A stretch of DNA of 42,932 bases from Falciphora oryzae (Eukaryota > Ascomycota > Sordariomycetes > Magnaporthales > Magnaporthaceae), in assembly GCA_000733355.1 (NCBI GenBank), contig JNVV01000094.1, forward strand, positions 1-42,932, given 5' to 3'. Positions 29,615-40,623 of this stretch are shown here, piece by piece (positions within the stretch are counted from its first letter, which is position 1; each line of letters begins with the position of its first letter). The notes below the pieces were generated by a model. The model worked only from the letters and a program-made list of their open reading frames with translations, was not told the origin of the DNA and did no database searches. The position numbers and the translations under genes were made by a program.

Positions 29615-30179
29615 TGGACTTGTAATTACATTGCTAGGTCATTACGACGCTGGCTGTTGCATTGATGCGCGTCATCTTGACTTTCGTTTCCTGCCTGTGA
29701 TCCCGGGTCCGGATAATTAATCACCGTAAAACAATACGCCCTATTCCTGTCGAAAAAACAAACAAACCAATTTCTGGCTTAATAAATTGCTTAGACCTGT
29801 GAATCGTCATTGTCATTTTTAAAGCCCAAGCCTCAGGAGCCCGACCAACAAACCCCAACGGACATTTGAGAAAGAAAGGAAGTAAAAAAAAAAAAAAACC
29901 TGGCGAGACCAAACCAAATATCCGTGCCTGCCCAGAAACGAAAAGAGGAGAAAGGTATCGGCTGAGGAGCACGCCTCGACTCAACCACCCTTTCTGCGCT
30001 TGGAATCCCAGGCATCATCACCCAGTTACGAGCGCAGCACACCAATGCCATTCCGAGCGCCAAATCCAGTCGAATAAGATTGGTTGGAAGAAGACGAAGC
30101 CTCAGAAGTCTTGCCCCCTGCAGCATCGGCAGCAGACGTCGCTGCAGCGGCCTCGACGTTGTTAGCGACGGCAGGCTTG
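29615..30179. other. Intergenic, A-rich
   Basis: Contains the 3' flank of the BAHD gene and an A15-type tract near 29884. No supported gene; open frames over it are low complexity. Confidence 0.45.
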
Positions 30180-31005
30180 GGCCGGATATCCTTCTAACCC
30201 ATGCCGAAGGCGGTCAGGAAGCCGAGGACGCCGTCAAGGAGGTCACCGGGAGTGACGGCGTCGCGGAAGCGCGTGGCGTCCACCGCGATGACGGCCTCGA
30301 CGCCGGCGCCGGGCGCGAGCCGCGGGATCTCGGCCCGCAGCGCCCGTCGTGAAGACGGTGTTGTACGGCACCAGGAAGATGGTGGGACCGACGAACTGGG
30401 CCCAGACGACGAAGGCCATGGCCTCGGCGATCTGGGCCATGGCCACGTTGTTTTGGACAGTGATGACAGGCTGTGGATTGGAGTGGTGGGCGTGAGTCGC
30501 TGGGTAAAGCTCTGGGGGCTTTTTCTAAAATGTAGGGAGACGAATTTTTTTTTTTTTTGACAAGGATTAAATTACCATCTGGAAGCCAATACCTTGGCCA
30601 ATGCTGGCAATGATCTGGGGCCCAACCCACTTGTCACGACGAGGTCGAGGTGTGGTGGATCCTGTCGAGCACGGCGGCGGGTGGCTGCTTGGGGCACTGC
30701 TCCGGGATGCGGGTGAGCACGATGGGCAGGGCGACGAGGGCGCCCGGGGGTAGGTTGATGTGGAAGCTCCGGCGCTGGGTGTAACCCGTGGTGAAGGCGC
30801 CGCCGACGAACGGCCCCACGACCTAGTCGAGCCGGGCGATAGCCATGGTCGTGTCGATCAGGGGCGGGCGCCGCTCGAGCGCGGCTGAGGCCGAGATGAT
30901 GGTGATGGAGTCGTTAACGATGCCGGCGGCGCCCAGGCCGGCCACGGTGCGCCCGACGACGACCATGCCGAGGAGGCGGCGGCGCCACAAAGTAGGGACG
31001 GCCAA
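30180..31005 (-). pseudogene. DHA2-type MFS transporter remnant
   Basis: Pieces of a 14-TM drug exporter read on the minus strand. 31005-30823 carries VVVGRTVAGLGAAGIVNDSI and a stop. In the same frame follow VVGPFVGGAFTTGYTQRRSF and HINLPPGALVALPIVLTRIP (to about 30680), the TM5 (motif C) and TM6 region. After a frame change near 30630 comes KWVGPQIIASIGQGIGFQMV, which in intact proteins lies some 200 residues further on, so the middle of the protein is deleted. Next, past a T-run (30546-30559), comes VQNNVAMAQIAEAMAFVVWA, then another shift to ALRAEIPRLAPGAGVEAVIA and an early stop near 30198. The N-terminus is cut off at about 31005, where repeat-like sequence starts. It is a dead second exporter at the edge of the island. 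Confidence 0.85.
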
Positions 31006-31400
31006 AACCCATAGGACCCATAAAGGACCCCAAACCCATTGGACCCAAACCCAAAACTACGGCAGTGCATAAAGCCCGACGAGACAAAACCCAATTGGAG
31101 CCACAATTTCAATAGGTGCACGGCAGGTGCGGGAGGGACGTCCCCACAAATTGGATTGGACCAATCAAAAGCTAGGGATCTATTGCACCCACATCAAATT
31201 GAGTCGCCGCTAATCGTTTCCCGGTAATCATTTTTTGATTCCGACACTTCCACCACCACGTCAAGTAAGTATAACTGCTTTTACACCACCGCGCAGCGAT
31301 TATTACGGCTTTATACATATATTTTTGGAATCTACGGATTACGCGCTTTAAAACGCGCGACTTTTTATTATCATACGGCCATTTTTCGTCAATCCACGGC
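31006..31400. other. Intergenic with GGGTCC/CCCAAACC-type repeats
   Basis: 31008-31060 is a run of variations on AAACCCATTGGACCC, similar in style to the G-rich text at 20000-20030. It may be a degenerate DNA-transposon end. It begins exactly where the MFS remnant stops matching. AT content rises from 31220. No gene seen. Confidence 0.4.
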
Positions 31401-32450
31401 GGTTAAAACATTTGCTAACATATTGGGTGGGATTTTTTCAGGTGAAATTGTCCGGGATGTCCCGCCGGTCTTTTCGGATTTACGACCGTTTACAAACCTT
31501 TACACCCCTATCAACCCCTAATTAAAAGACCGCGACTTAGCAGCCGCCTTTACAGACGCCTATACCGCTTGATACCGGCTTACCTACCATATCTTCCTCC
31601 GCGCCTGCCTCTACCCCCAAAAAATACGCCCACATTATCGAATGGAGCTATAAGGGCGTAGCGCTCGCTCGGGCTAATAGGGTTACCCAAACGACGATGG
31701 GCTCCCCCATGTCTATCACTGGTTGGCTGTTCGGCAACCTTTAAAACTCAGATGACAATGCCATTTGGAAAATAATCGGGGAAATTCCTGCCTTTAAGGA
31801 CGGAGGCAAGGTATGTACACCCCTATACACCCCTGTAAAAATCTTGACTAAAAGTGGCAATAGGAGGTTACCCGTTTTATCGACCCCAAAAAGGTTTAGC
31901 ACGGTCCGCGCCTCGTGCAAACCGTTATTAAAAAGGAGCGCTAGCAGCAATAGCAGGCGCTGGTGGCGTACGCGCTCATCAACACACCTAGTAAGTATTT
32001 CCATACCTTTACAAACCTTGACACCAGTGTAACCTACTGACACACCTAGCCAACGGTAAAAAGGTGTGCAAAAAGTGTGCGTACGATTTAAGCACTGGCC
32101 CTTACGGCAGCTGCTTCGCGGGCAAAGTGGGCAACCGGCTGGTGTTTAATGGTGCTTGTACGAATTGCCAGTATTCGAGCGCTGCCCACGAGTGCTTTTT
32201 TGTTACTGCCGCGACTCGTAAATATCCCTGCCTACAAATCCTTACATAGATTTACAAGGCTAACCCTAATTTAGCTCGCAAACGCAAGCGGGATAAGGAT
32301 TCCACCAACGGGGTTTGGGCCGACATAATTAAAAACCTATCGGTCAAGCGCATAAAAGGCATAGTTCGCGATTTACAAACCCAGATTGCCGTTGCGAAAG
32401 CTAAGGAGGCGGGTGACATTTTTAACGACAGCAGCGATTAGGTTAACAAG
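31400..32450 (+). pseudogene. Relic of an intron-containing Cys-rich protein
   Basis: Degraded coding sequence with recognisable introns. A GTATGT...AATAG intron (about 31811-31863) separates WKIIGEIPAFKDGGK from EVTRFIDPKK. A GTAAGT...CACCTAG intron (about 31990-32049, with CTACTGAC branch site) separates LVAYALINT from GKKVCKKCAYDLSTG. An earlier possible intron lies near 31487-31528. The last part has a Cys pattern CKKC-x10-C-x14-CTNC-x8-C (about 32067-32200), reminiscent of zinc-binding repeats in fungal proteins found among transposon relics, and a tail KRDKDSTNGVWADIIKNLSV with basic and charged residues. In-frame TAG/TAA codons stand where Gln or Trp is likely, so RIP has killed it. 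No family name can be given. Confidence 0.55.
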
Positions 32451-32654
32451 AGGTAATATAAGCTTACATGGAGCTACACTATGTAGCCCTTCTTTACATA
32501 ACATAACCAGGAGTTTCCAAAGGGGCACAGGACTTTACTATAGCCAACAGGGCCTTATAAGAGTTGGCTGCATTTTACACCTTTACCTATAAAGGAACGA
32601 ATTTATTTTTATTAATAAGTTTTAGTATTTATAAGGAATAAATTATATTAAAAT
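32451..32654. other. AT-rich target region of the LINE
   Basis: About 200 bp of AT-rich sequence with no gene. Its continuation is found on the other side of the LINE at 40410. Confidence 0.5.
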
Positions 32655-32671
32655 TAAATAAAATTGCATGT
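32655..32671 (+). repeat. LINE target site duplication, left copy
   Basis: TAAATAAAATTGCATGT, identical to 40393-40409. Seventeen-base direct repeats flanking a LINE are the mark of target-primed reverse transcription. Confidence 0.8.
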
Positions 32672-32778
32672 GAAGGAGCCCGTTGCGAGCTTGAAATCGC
32701 GCAGCCGGACAGCCCTTCGAGATAATTCAATTTTGACACCGGAATCGAACTCCTCGCACCCGACTTGACCCAGGATCG

Positions 32779-34450
32779 ATGCCGCATCGGGTGCGCGCCG
32801 ACGGCGCGGGCCTAGAATCGATGGAAGTCGATTCCGGGCTCGCGGCTAGTCGACACGCTTCGACGGTGGATCCCCCTAACGCGCCTCCGGACGCGCGAGG
32901 GAATGCTGACACCGACAAGAGACCGGCGCGCGGCCGTTAGGAGGAAAAAAAAAACGAAATTATTAACAAGCTAAAGCCCCTTGTAATTAGTGGAAAGTTG
33001 CTAGAAGTCTTACAATTGGTGTCGGAACTGACGAAGCTAAAGGTTGACGCGGAAACGGCTTGCAAGCGCGACGTTACCAAGGACGGATTGGTAACTAAAG
33101 CGACATTATAGGAATTAAAAGCAGAAATATTTACAAAGGTTAAAAATGCACTAATTGATACTAGAAAGTTCTACGCCTTTGCTTTCGCTACGGACTTACC
33201 GGCTTTAGCACCGGACGGAAACGCGCCGAACCGAACGCGATAATAGTACCCGAATACGACGCATCCCCCCCCGCGATTTATACCGTTAAAAGTCGAACGC
33301 GAGATAATCGTGGCCGTAAGAGAAGCCCCGGAAGCAATTAAAAACCGATCGCAAATCGATACCTAGCGGGCACTAAATAACCAACTCGGTACGGCGGTAC
33401 GGGTAACGAAGCGGTTTTAAAGCGGAAACGTAGTAGTGTACTTTTACGTAAACGCAAACGAATATAGGAAAAGGGACGAATAGGTGAAAAAGGTGTTTGG
33501 AAATTAGGTAACGATTTGGGAACGGACATACGACGTGGTAATTAAAGGAGTAAAACAAATAACACTGCCGGAGGACCCAAACCAACTTATTCGTAGCCTA
33601 AACGCCGAAAACCGAAACGCGGAGGTTAAATCGGTGCACGTATGGCTAGCCCGCACCCTTTACGGATACGCTATGGTATTAGCACGAATCGGGTCCGCAA
33701 CCGCCGCGGACTAAGTTTGCAAGTAAGGATTGGTAATATAAGCGGAACTATTTAAATGCGAGCCGTTTACACCAAACGTTAAAGCCACTCAATGCTATAA
33801 TTGTTACAAATGGGGGCACCGATAAAAATTTTGCAAAAAACCGGGCCGCTGCCCGCATTGCGGAGGACCGTAACATTAAAAAGGAAAAAGTTAATGCGAC
33901 GCTTACCCCTAACATAACAAAGCTACACCTAAATGTGCAAATTGCGGCGAACCGCACCCGGCGTTTAACCGGGGCTGCGAGGTAGCGCAACGGGCGATCG
34001 GGAAAGCGAGAGAAGCATATTAGAACCGGCTAAGGAGATTTATGCTGGAAGGATTAGCCCTTAAATAAACAAAAGCTACCACCACCTTCTTTATTTTCCA
34101 AACGCGTATACCCCCCGGTATCGGAGGACCACCGAGCCCTAGCAAAAGGCGCAAATAAAACTCGGATATAAATAACGATTTCCTAATCCGGTCCCCCGGT
34201 CGCTAAGGACCCGGTAAACCCCGCAAGGACTCGCAGCCATTTAGGGGCCGGACCGTTATACGACCGCTACTTACAACAAACTACGCCCTTAGAGCGAGCT
34301 CCCGGCTAGCCCAACCCCCAACTACGGCAAACGAACAAATTTAAGCAAAAGCAGCCGGAGGATAAGGACGAATACCGGCCCCGTTGGAGCCGCTACCTTT
34401 ATCCGAGCCGTTACCAATTAAAGATAGCATAATCCCGTTCGACGTATAAA
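32779..34450 (+). pseudogene. LINE ORF1 (gag-like nucleic-acid-binding protein)
   Basis: The frame starts at ATG 32779 (MPHRVRADGAGLESMEVDSG) and stays readable past TAG/TAA codons. It has a charged, Lys/Glu-rich helical region (about 32945-33180, with LISGKLLEVLQLVSELTKL-like text) and then CCHC zinc knuckles: CYNCYKWGHR*KFCKKPGRC (33793-33852) followed by CPHCGG and CANCGEPHPAFNRGC (33934-33978). This matches ORF1 of Tad1/I-like fungal LINEs, which binds RNA in the transposition particle. The 3' boundary is uncertain because of stops; matching text ends around 34450. At least ten stop codons, mostly TAG or TAA. Confidence 0.85.
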
Positions 34451-34459
34451 AACGCCTAT

Positions 34460-37400
34460 TAAAATCCCTATGGTAATAACAATCTTATATTAAAATATAG
34501 GAAAAGGAAACGGAAAAAGAAATATACCACTTTTTAATAAAAAGGAATACGATATAATAGCTATATAAGAACCGGAGTTGGACCGGTACGGAAACCCGAA
34601 AAAACCGGCCGGATGTAATTACGAGCTGGTATATTACCAAATAGATATAAGATCGAACGCAGCATTATACGTTCATTAACGACTAAACCCGGTAACGTAA
34701 AAAAGCAGGAGCGGATACGATTGGGTAGTAATTACATTATAAACCGTAATAGAGAATATTAACATCTACTTAATATATTCGCCAGACCCCCGGGCATTAG
34801 GAGAATGGCATACCCCTTTAACCGAAATCGAAACAACACCGCTTCGGAATTACGCCGTACTAATAAGGGATTTTAACATGCACCACCCAATGTAGGATAT
34901 GCACAATCGGGAAAACGCCAAATCCGAGCTATTATTCGCGCTAACGCACCGGTAGCGGCTTGAATTAGCAACGCTTTACGGGGAGATAATAAAAGAAAGG
35001 TTCGGCGAACGAAAAAGCACCATTAACTACGCGTAGGTATCCGATATTTTAGCTGTTAAATACGAAGGCAGGGACGACGAAATAGGGGGGTCGGACCACT
35101 ACCCCCAAATGATTTCGATCGATTACGAAGCGGAACCGCTTCGCAAAAGGAGGGCGGAAAAATGGGTGTGGAAAAAGGTTAACACCGACCTTAAAAACGA
35201 CAAAAGAAGGGCGCTGCAGCTGGTTAAACAATATATCGAAATCGAAGACATGGAAACGCTAAACGACATAAACAACCAGGTGGATATACTAATAAACCAA
35301 CTGACCCAAATCGTTGACAAGTTGGCACCGAGACGAAAAATTACAATAAGTTTTAAGCCAGTACCGTATTGGAATTCGACGTTTACGAAACTAGCTAAAA
35401 AAACGAAACGGTGCTAACGCAAACACATACGGCTAAAAACATAAAAAAGCTACGAGGAACTAAAAGCAACCGACAAAACCTTTATTAAGGAAAAAAGGAA
35501 GGCCTTTAACGCACATTGGAAGGAATTTATTAAAAAGGCGTTAAAAGAATAGGATTTAGAACTTGTTTTTTAAAACATCGAACGATAGGCGAAACTACGG
35601 AGCCATAGGAGACGGGACCTAACCAGGTTACCGGACCTAAACCGGTTTGGAGAAGGAAACCAAAGGCCAGCGAACTCCCACGCTAACAAGGCCATAGTTT
35701 TGGCAGCTAAGTTTTACCCCAACCCGGAAGCGGACCTGACAAACGTCGGGGACACCACGTTCGAAAATTACACCTTTACTAACCCATTCCCAATCAATTA
35801 CCGAATGGACCCTAAAGGAAACGAAGTACTAGCGGCCCTAAAAAGAACCCGGAATTGGAAAGCCCCGGGAGCGGACAACCTACCGAACGGACTATTAAAA
35901 GCGTGCGGGGAACCATGCTAGGAAGCTATATCCAAAATAACTAACGCCAGCTTCGAACTTAAATACTTCCCGAAGCGCTTCCGAAACGCACTAACGGTAG
36001 TGCTTTTTAAGCTAGGGAAAAATACGGAAAATAGAAAAACAGCAAGGGGGTGGCGACCGATCGCACTTTTTTCGTTTATATCTAAAGTTATAGAAGCGAT
36101 TGTAGGAATACGGATCGCAATTGAGGCGGAAAAAAGAGGATTGTTGCCGGAAAGGCAAATGGGCAATAGAAGGAAACGCAGCACCGAGTTTGCTATTAAA
36201 CAAGTAATAGACACCGTAATAACGGCGTGGAACCACGGCGCTACAGCCTCGCTACTACAGCTTAACGTATTAGGAGCATTCGATAACGTTAATTACACCA
36301 GACTTTTCGATACCTTACGAAAATAAGGATTCCCGCTAAAAACAGTTAGGTGGATTAAAAGCTAGCTGATAGGCAGGACGGCCCGGCTCCGGTTCGATGG
36401 AGATACGTTTACGCTTATATAAGTAACAGCAGGAGTACCATAAGGCTTACCACTTTCATTTATACTGTTTATCCTATATATCGCGTCGCTTTACGATAAA
36501 TTGGAAAAAATACTAGGGATAACGGTAGTCGGTTTCGCTAACGACACTAACCCCATAGCAGTAGGGGGAACTACGGCGGAAACGGCCCGGCTGCTAGAAC
36601 GGGCTTGGGATACGTGCTAAATATGGGCAAAAAAGACAGGAATAACGTTTAACGCGGCCAAAACCGAGCTGCTTTATTTTATTAAAACTTTAAACCGGAC
36701 CCGGGTCCGTACCGGAAATATACAGGTGCAACCAACGCTATTGGCGAAATTTTTAGGAGTTTGGCTAAACCATAAGCTAAATTTTAACGCCTATACCAAA
36801 TAGGCAAGGGGCAAATAAAAAAGATAGCAGCTTGCGGTAATAAAGCTCGCGGCGGCAACGTGGGGAAGTAGCCTCGCACGCGCGAGGCAGCTGTACGCGG
36901 TCGTGTGCCGCAATGCATTAGCTTATGGAGCGGCAATTTACCACTTACTAACGGAACCCCGAGGTCGGTTCCGGGGCGCAGCTAAGGAGATGGCGAAAAA
37001 ATAAAAAGCATGTTTTAAAGTGGTGGTTGGAGTTTATAAAGCAATTTCGTTAGCACATTTCGAAACAGAAACCTACGTGCCGCTTTTGGATTTATATTTA
37101 AACGAAAGGGTTATAAATACGGAAAATAGGTGGGAAGAAACCGGGATGACGTAGCGCATTAACGAAATGATAGCGAAGGTAGCGGACCGTTTTTAGAAAC
37201 TCGGTTATAAAGAACGAAAAAGAAGGCCCTACCCCTAAAGCGGATAAGCGAAAAGAGAGTGGGCGATACGATAGGACCGGCCCGAAATAGCGTTAAAACC
37301 GAGACGAGCACCCGTCCCTTACGGAAAGGATTGGAAATTTAAATACAAGCACGTAAAGCGTTGGAACCCTAACGTAACAATGGAATAGAAGTTGAAAATA

Positions 37401-37901
37401 GCTAATATAACGGTAATAACGAAGAGAGCGAACCGGTATAAAACCGCGTGCTTAGCGGACAACCCTTTGTTTACGGAAAAGATGATCGAATACTACGAAA
37501 GGATGCTAAAAGCACACAGTTCGGTGGCAATCCAAATTAGAACGGAAAAATTAGGGCTGAATTCGTTTTTGTTTAGTAAGGGCGTATTTGACGCGGCGAC
37601 GCCACTGTGCGAGTGTGGTAGCGGATAAAGGGAAATAGCGTGGTACGTATTAACTTAATGCGTCCGATAGGACAAGCAGCGGGAAAGCACCGTACTAACG
37701 CAAGCAGATAGCCGGAGAGCGTATTTCGAGCTGTGGGAAACAGGGGGCATACCGTTTAAAAAAGTGGCACGTATAATGTTTCGCATAGGAAGATTATTAG
37801 ATTTTAAGGCGGTTAAAAAGGCAGAGAGGGAACGCATAAGGAAAGAAGAGGAAAAGCAACGTTACCGAGCCGAAAACGAACCGAACCAAAGAAAACTATA
37901 A
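34460..37901 (+). pseudogene. LINE ORF2 (endonuclease and reverse transcriptase)
   Basis: One frame (codons at positions divisible by 3) runs from about 34460 to the stop at 37899-37901 with only nonsense changes. The apurinic-type endonuclease shows INIYLIYSPDPRALGEWH (about 34761-34806) and LIRDFNMHHPM (catalytic Asp, about 34860-34895), and ends with GGSDHYPQMI (the SDH motif, about 35088). The reverse transcriptase shows KAPGADNLPNGLLK (about 35860), GWRPIALFSFISKVIE (about 36050), VTAGVP*GLPLSFILF (about 36427-36470, Gln to stop) and VVGFANDTN (about 36525-36551), where FADD is expected. No RNase H is evident between RT and the C-terminal CECGSG zinc-finger-like motif (about 37610). The D-to-N change and the stops make it inactive. 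Confidence 0.88.
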
Positions 37902-39862
37902 AAAAACAAACGAAAGCATTATATTTGAAAAGCGAAAAGGAAAAGAAAATTACGCAGATACCGACGCCACGCAACCAAATCGCTATAAGGGGAGAACCGA
38001 AGAAACTATTAAGGGGGGTTGGCAAAAGGACGATAACGGAGGCCATTATCGTTTATATCCCGCTTTATTTTATTAAAAACGTCCTTTTGGTATTCCGATA
38101 GTATTTTGTTAAAAACGTCCTTAGTAACGTTTTGCCGAAAGGAAATTTAAAAAATACCGTGGAATTAACGAATTAAAAGCGGATAATAAAAGCGAAAAAA
38201 CAAATACCTACCCGTATTTTAGCCCGTTTAAAAGCTAGCTTTTCCATCCGAATGCGATTTTCCGTACTCCATTTAGTAACGATCCTTTCGGCCCAGCCCG
38301 ATATGGCCTGGCCCGGGGGCATTATATTACCGGAGGGGGAACGGATTAGACCCGAACTACTAAAGGCAGCCACAGTAGCAAAGGCATTCCCAAAACTGGC
38401 AGGGAACGAGCGGCTAAACCCGGCGCCGGAAGGAATACCGGACCGTTTAAAAATGTCCTTCGAAATACGGCAATACCCGGCGATCGTATGCTTTAAACCG
38501 GTATAGCGAGCTTGGAATAAAAAGAAATGTTAGGATAGGATAGATAGCGGCCCGGAATAAAGGCGGTATATATTTTAGCAGCAGTATGGATATCCGCAAA
38601 CGCAATATCGCGGCCCGTATTGGTTTTGGGCAGGGATTGTATATAGCGATAGTGGGTACGAAAAATAGCGGTAATTTGGTTTTTGGAATTAGTAGGAGGC
38701 TACCGCGACGGGAGCGAGACGTTAGCGACGAAATCGCGAGCGGATACTAAAAAGGAACGACCAACCTAAACGCAGGCACTACGCGATTAAATATAACCTA
38801 CATAGGTAAAGCTTTTAGTAATTGGAATTATTATGTTAGCAAAACCGGAAACGGAGCGGAAAAGAGCAGGATGAGGAGCGCTATACACAAGCTTTATAAT
38901 AGTACCAACGTATAGCACCGGTACCGTTAATACCGTTAGCGAAACGCTAAAGACAGCTAACGCACATTTTACACGAAGGATTGGGAAATTAAAAAGGCGG
39001 AATAGGAAAGATAGCGGGGCGGCAAATATATACCATATCGTTGTAGGAGACGCAGTTGTTGGGGACCTTAACCGCCAGCAAATACTCCGATTGATTGTAC
39101 AGGCGGTAGGGCTGGGAGGAAAAGAGGAAATTAGCTACAAAACCGGGAAAGGAACGGAGCAGAGCCGCACCTACAGCTTTGACACGAGGGTCCTGGACGC
39201 CGTCGCCCGAGCCGCCGTTGCTTAAGCCGCTGCCGTCGTTTTCGTCCGCAAACGGAGGGCGATTACGAGGACGACTGCCACCGCTACCACCACCACCACT
39301 ACTGCTACTAGTTATAGCGGCGGAAACGGCGCGGCCACCGCCCGTAGCTCCGCTACCGGGATTGCCACCGCGACCGCTACTACTACCACCGCGGGGAGAT
39401 TTGGGAGCTTTATTTTTAGGAGCTATGTTGTAAAAGAATAGGAAACGGAGGGAAACGAGGCGCGAGCGAGCAGGAACTTAGATGTAGGTAGGAGAAAAGG
39501 AAGCGCGGGCAAAAGGGCAGGACCGGAAGTGGTGGTGAAAAGAGAGCGAAAGGGAGAGAGAAAGGAAGGAAAAAGGGCCTTTTGTAGCTGGGAAAAGGAA
39601 GGCCGGTGGAAACCCGGATCCGGAGGGAAATAAAAGGAAATTACCACCAGAAACCATAACGCACAACAACGTAGCAATAAAAAAAAGTTACCCAAATGAC
39701 GCGATTTAAGAAGAGGGAGGCAACTAATAGAAAGATTAAATGCAAGCTACAGAGGCGGACCCGAACCGTACGCGGAGCAACGGCCCCGGAAGCGGGCACC
39801 TACCAAAAGCTGAATTACCCAAAGTTACGAAGCAAAACGCTAGACCCGGAAGGCCCGCCCGC
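37902..39862 (+). other. Long 3' region of the LINE
   Basis: About 2 kb after ORF2. 38060-38130 has two copies of TTAAAAACGTCCTT. 38252-38503 is open (84 codons) and continues with only TAG/TAA stops to about 39170, which could be a third degraded reading frame or chance. 39190-39420 is a GC-rich simple-sequence stretch of CCACCG/CTACTA triplets, reading as Gly/Ser-rich on the minus strand. 39430-39600 is purine-rich. None of it matches a family I recognise. Confidence 0.45.
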
Positions 39863-40108
39863 GGTTGGGACCCGGAGTAGAGCCGGGCTAATTTACGCGA
39901 AGAAGCCATATTAGGGCGCCATAATACGAGTACTAATATAGATATTCCGTTACGAGGGCGAGACCCGATACCAAGGCGCTGCCCCGGTTGGGACCCGGAG
40001 CGGAGCCGGGCTAACTTACGCGGAAAAGCTACACTAGGACGCCATAACACGAGTACTAATACAGCCGTTTCGTTACGAGGGCGAGACCCGGCGCCGAGAC
40101 GCTGCCCC
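39863..40108 (+). repeat. Two tandem copies of a 123-bp unit
   Basis: Unit 1 (39863-39985) and unit 2 (39986-40108) both start GGTTGGGACCCGGAG and end CTGCCCC. They differ mainly by transitions, mostly with T/A in unit 1 where unit 2 has C/G (for example GAGTAGAGCC against GAGCGGAGCC). They lie near the 3' end of the LINE, about 280 bp before its boundary. Confidence 0.85.
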
Positions 40109-40392
40109 GGCGCAACACACCTTTATTCCTTTACGTACTTTCCTTTTGTTCCATTGATTACAAGGACGCTTTTACGACGGAACCTTTACGAGCAGTCGCA
40201 TGAAGATAAGCAAACGGTACCACTGTTCAACATAGTAGGACCGTATACGAAGAGCAGATATGGTTTTTACTCCCAGGCTCTAGAGCGGGGGCGATACGCA
40301 CCCGAGGACGAGTTCAAGGGTTTTTATATGTAAATACTACATAGTAGAGGCACCGAGGTCTTATATAGACATAACGGTAGTATGAATATATA

Positions 40393-40409
40393 TAAATAAA
40401 ATTGCATGT
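40393..40409 (+). repeat. LINE target site duplication, right copy
   Basis: TAAATAAAATTGCATGT, identical to 32655-32671. AT-rich genomic sequence similar in character to the left flank follows. Confidence 0.8.
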
Positions 40410-40623
40410 AAAATGTATAAATTTAAATTAAATTATATAATAAAATCCGTTTAAATTATATTAAAAAATGCGGAATTTAATATATGTACCTTTATATACA
40501 AACCCGGTACACCTATATAAACGTATATACATCTATATACACCCGATATATCCTAATATATACCCCATACCTTCTCGTCCTCCTTTTTTTCCATTTGTTT
40601 CTCCTTTTACTCCTTAGCCCATA

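Larger units (their letters stand above)
32672..40392 (+). mobile_element. Tad1-like non-LTR retrotransposon (LINE), full length, RIP-inactivated
   Basis: A 7.7-kb element bounded by the 17-bp target duplication. It has a short 5' leader (~107 bp), ORF1 (gag-like, with zinc knuckles), ORF2 (endonuclease plus reverse transcriptase) and an unusually long ~2.5-kb 3' region with a Gly/Ser-codon-rich stretch (39190-39420), a homopurine/pyrimidine stretch (39430-39600) and a 123-bp tandem repeat (39863-40108). Both ORFs can be followed in one frame each with no indels, only stop codons. It lacks a poly(A) tail. Immobile by itself. Confidence 0.85.
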
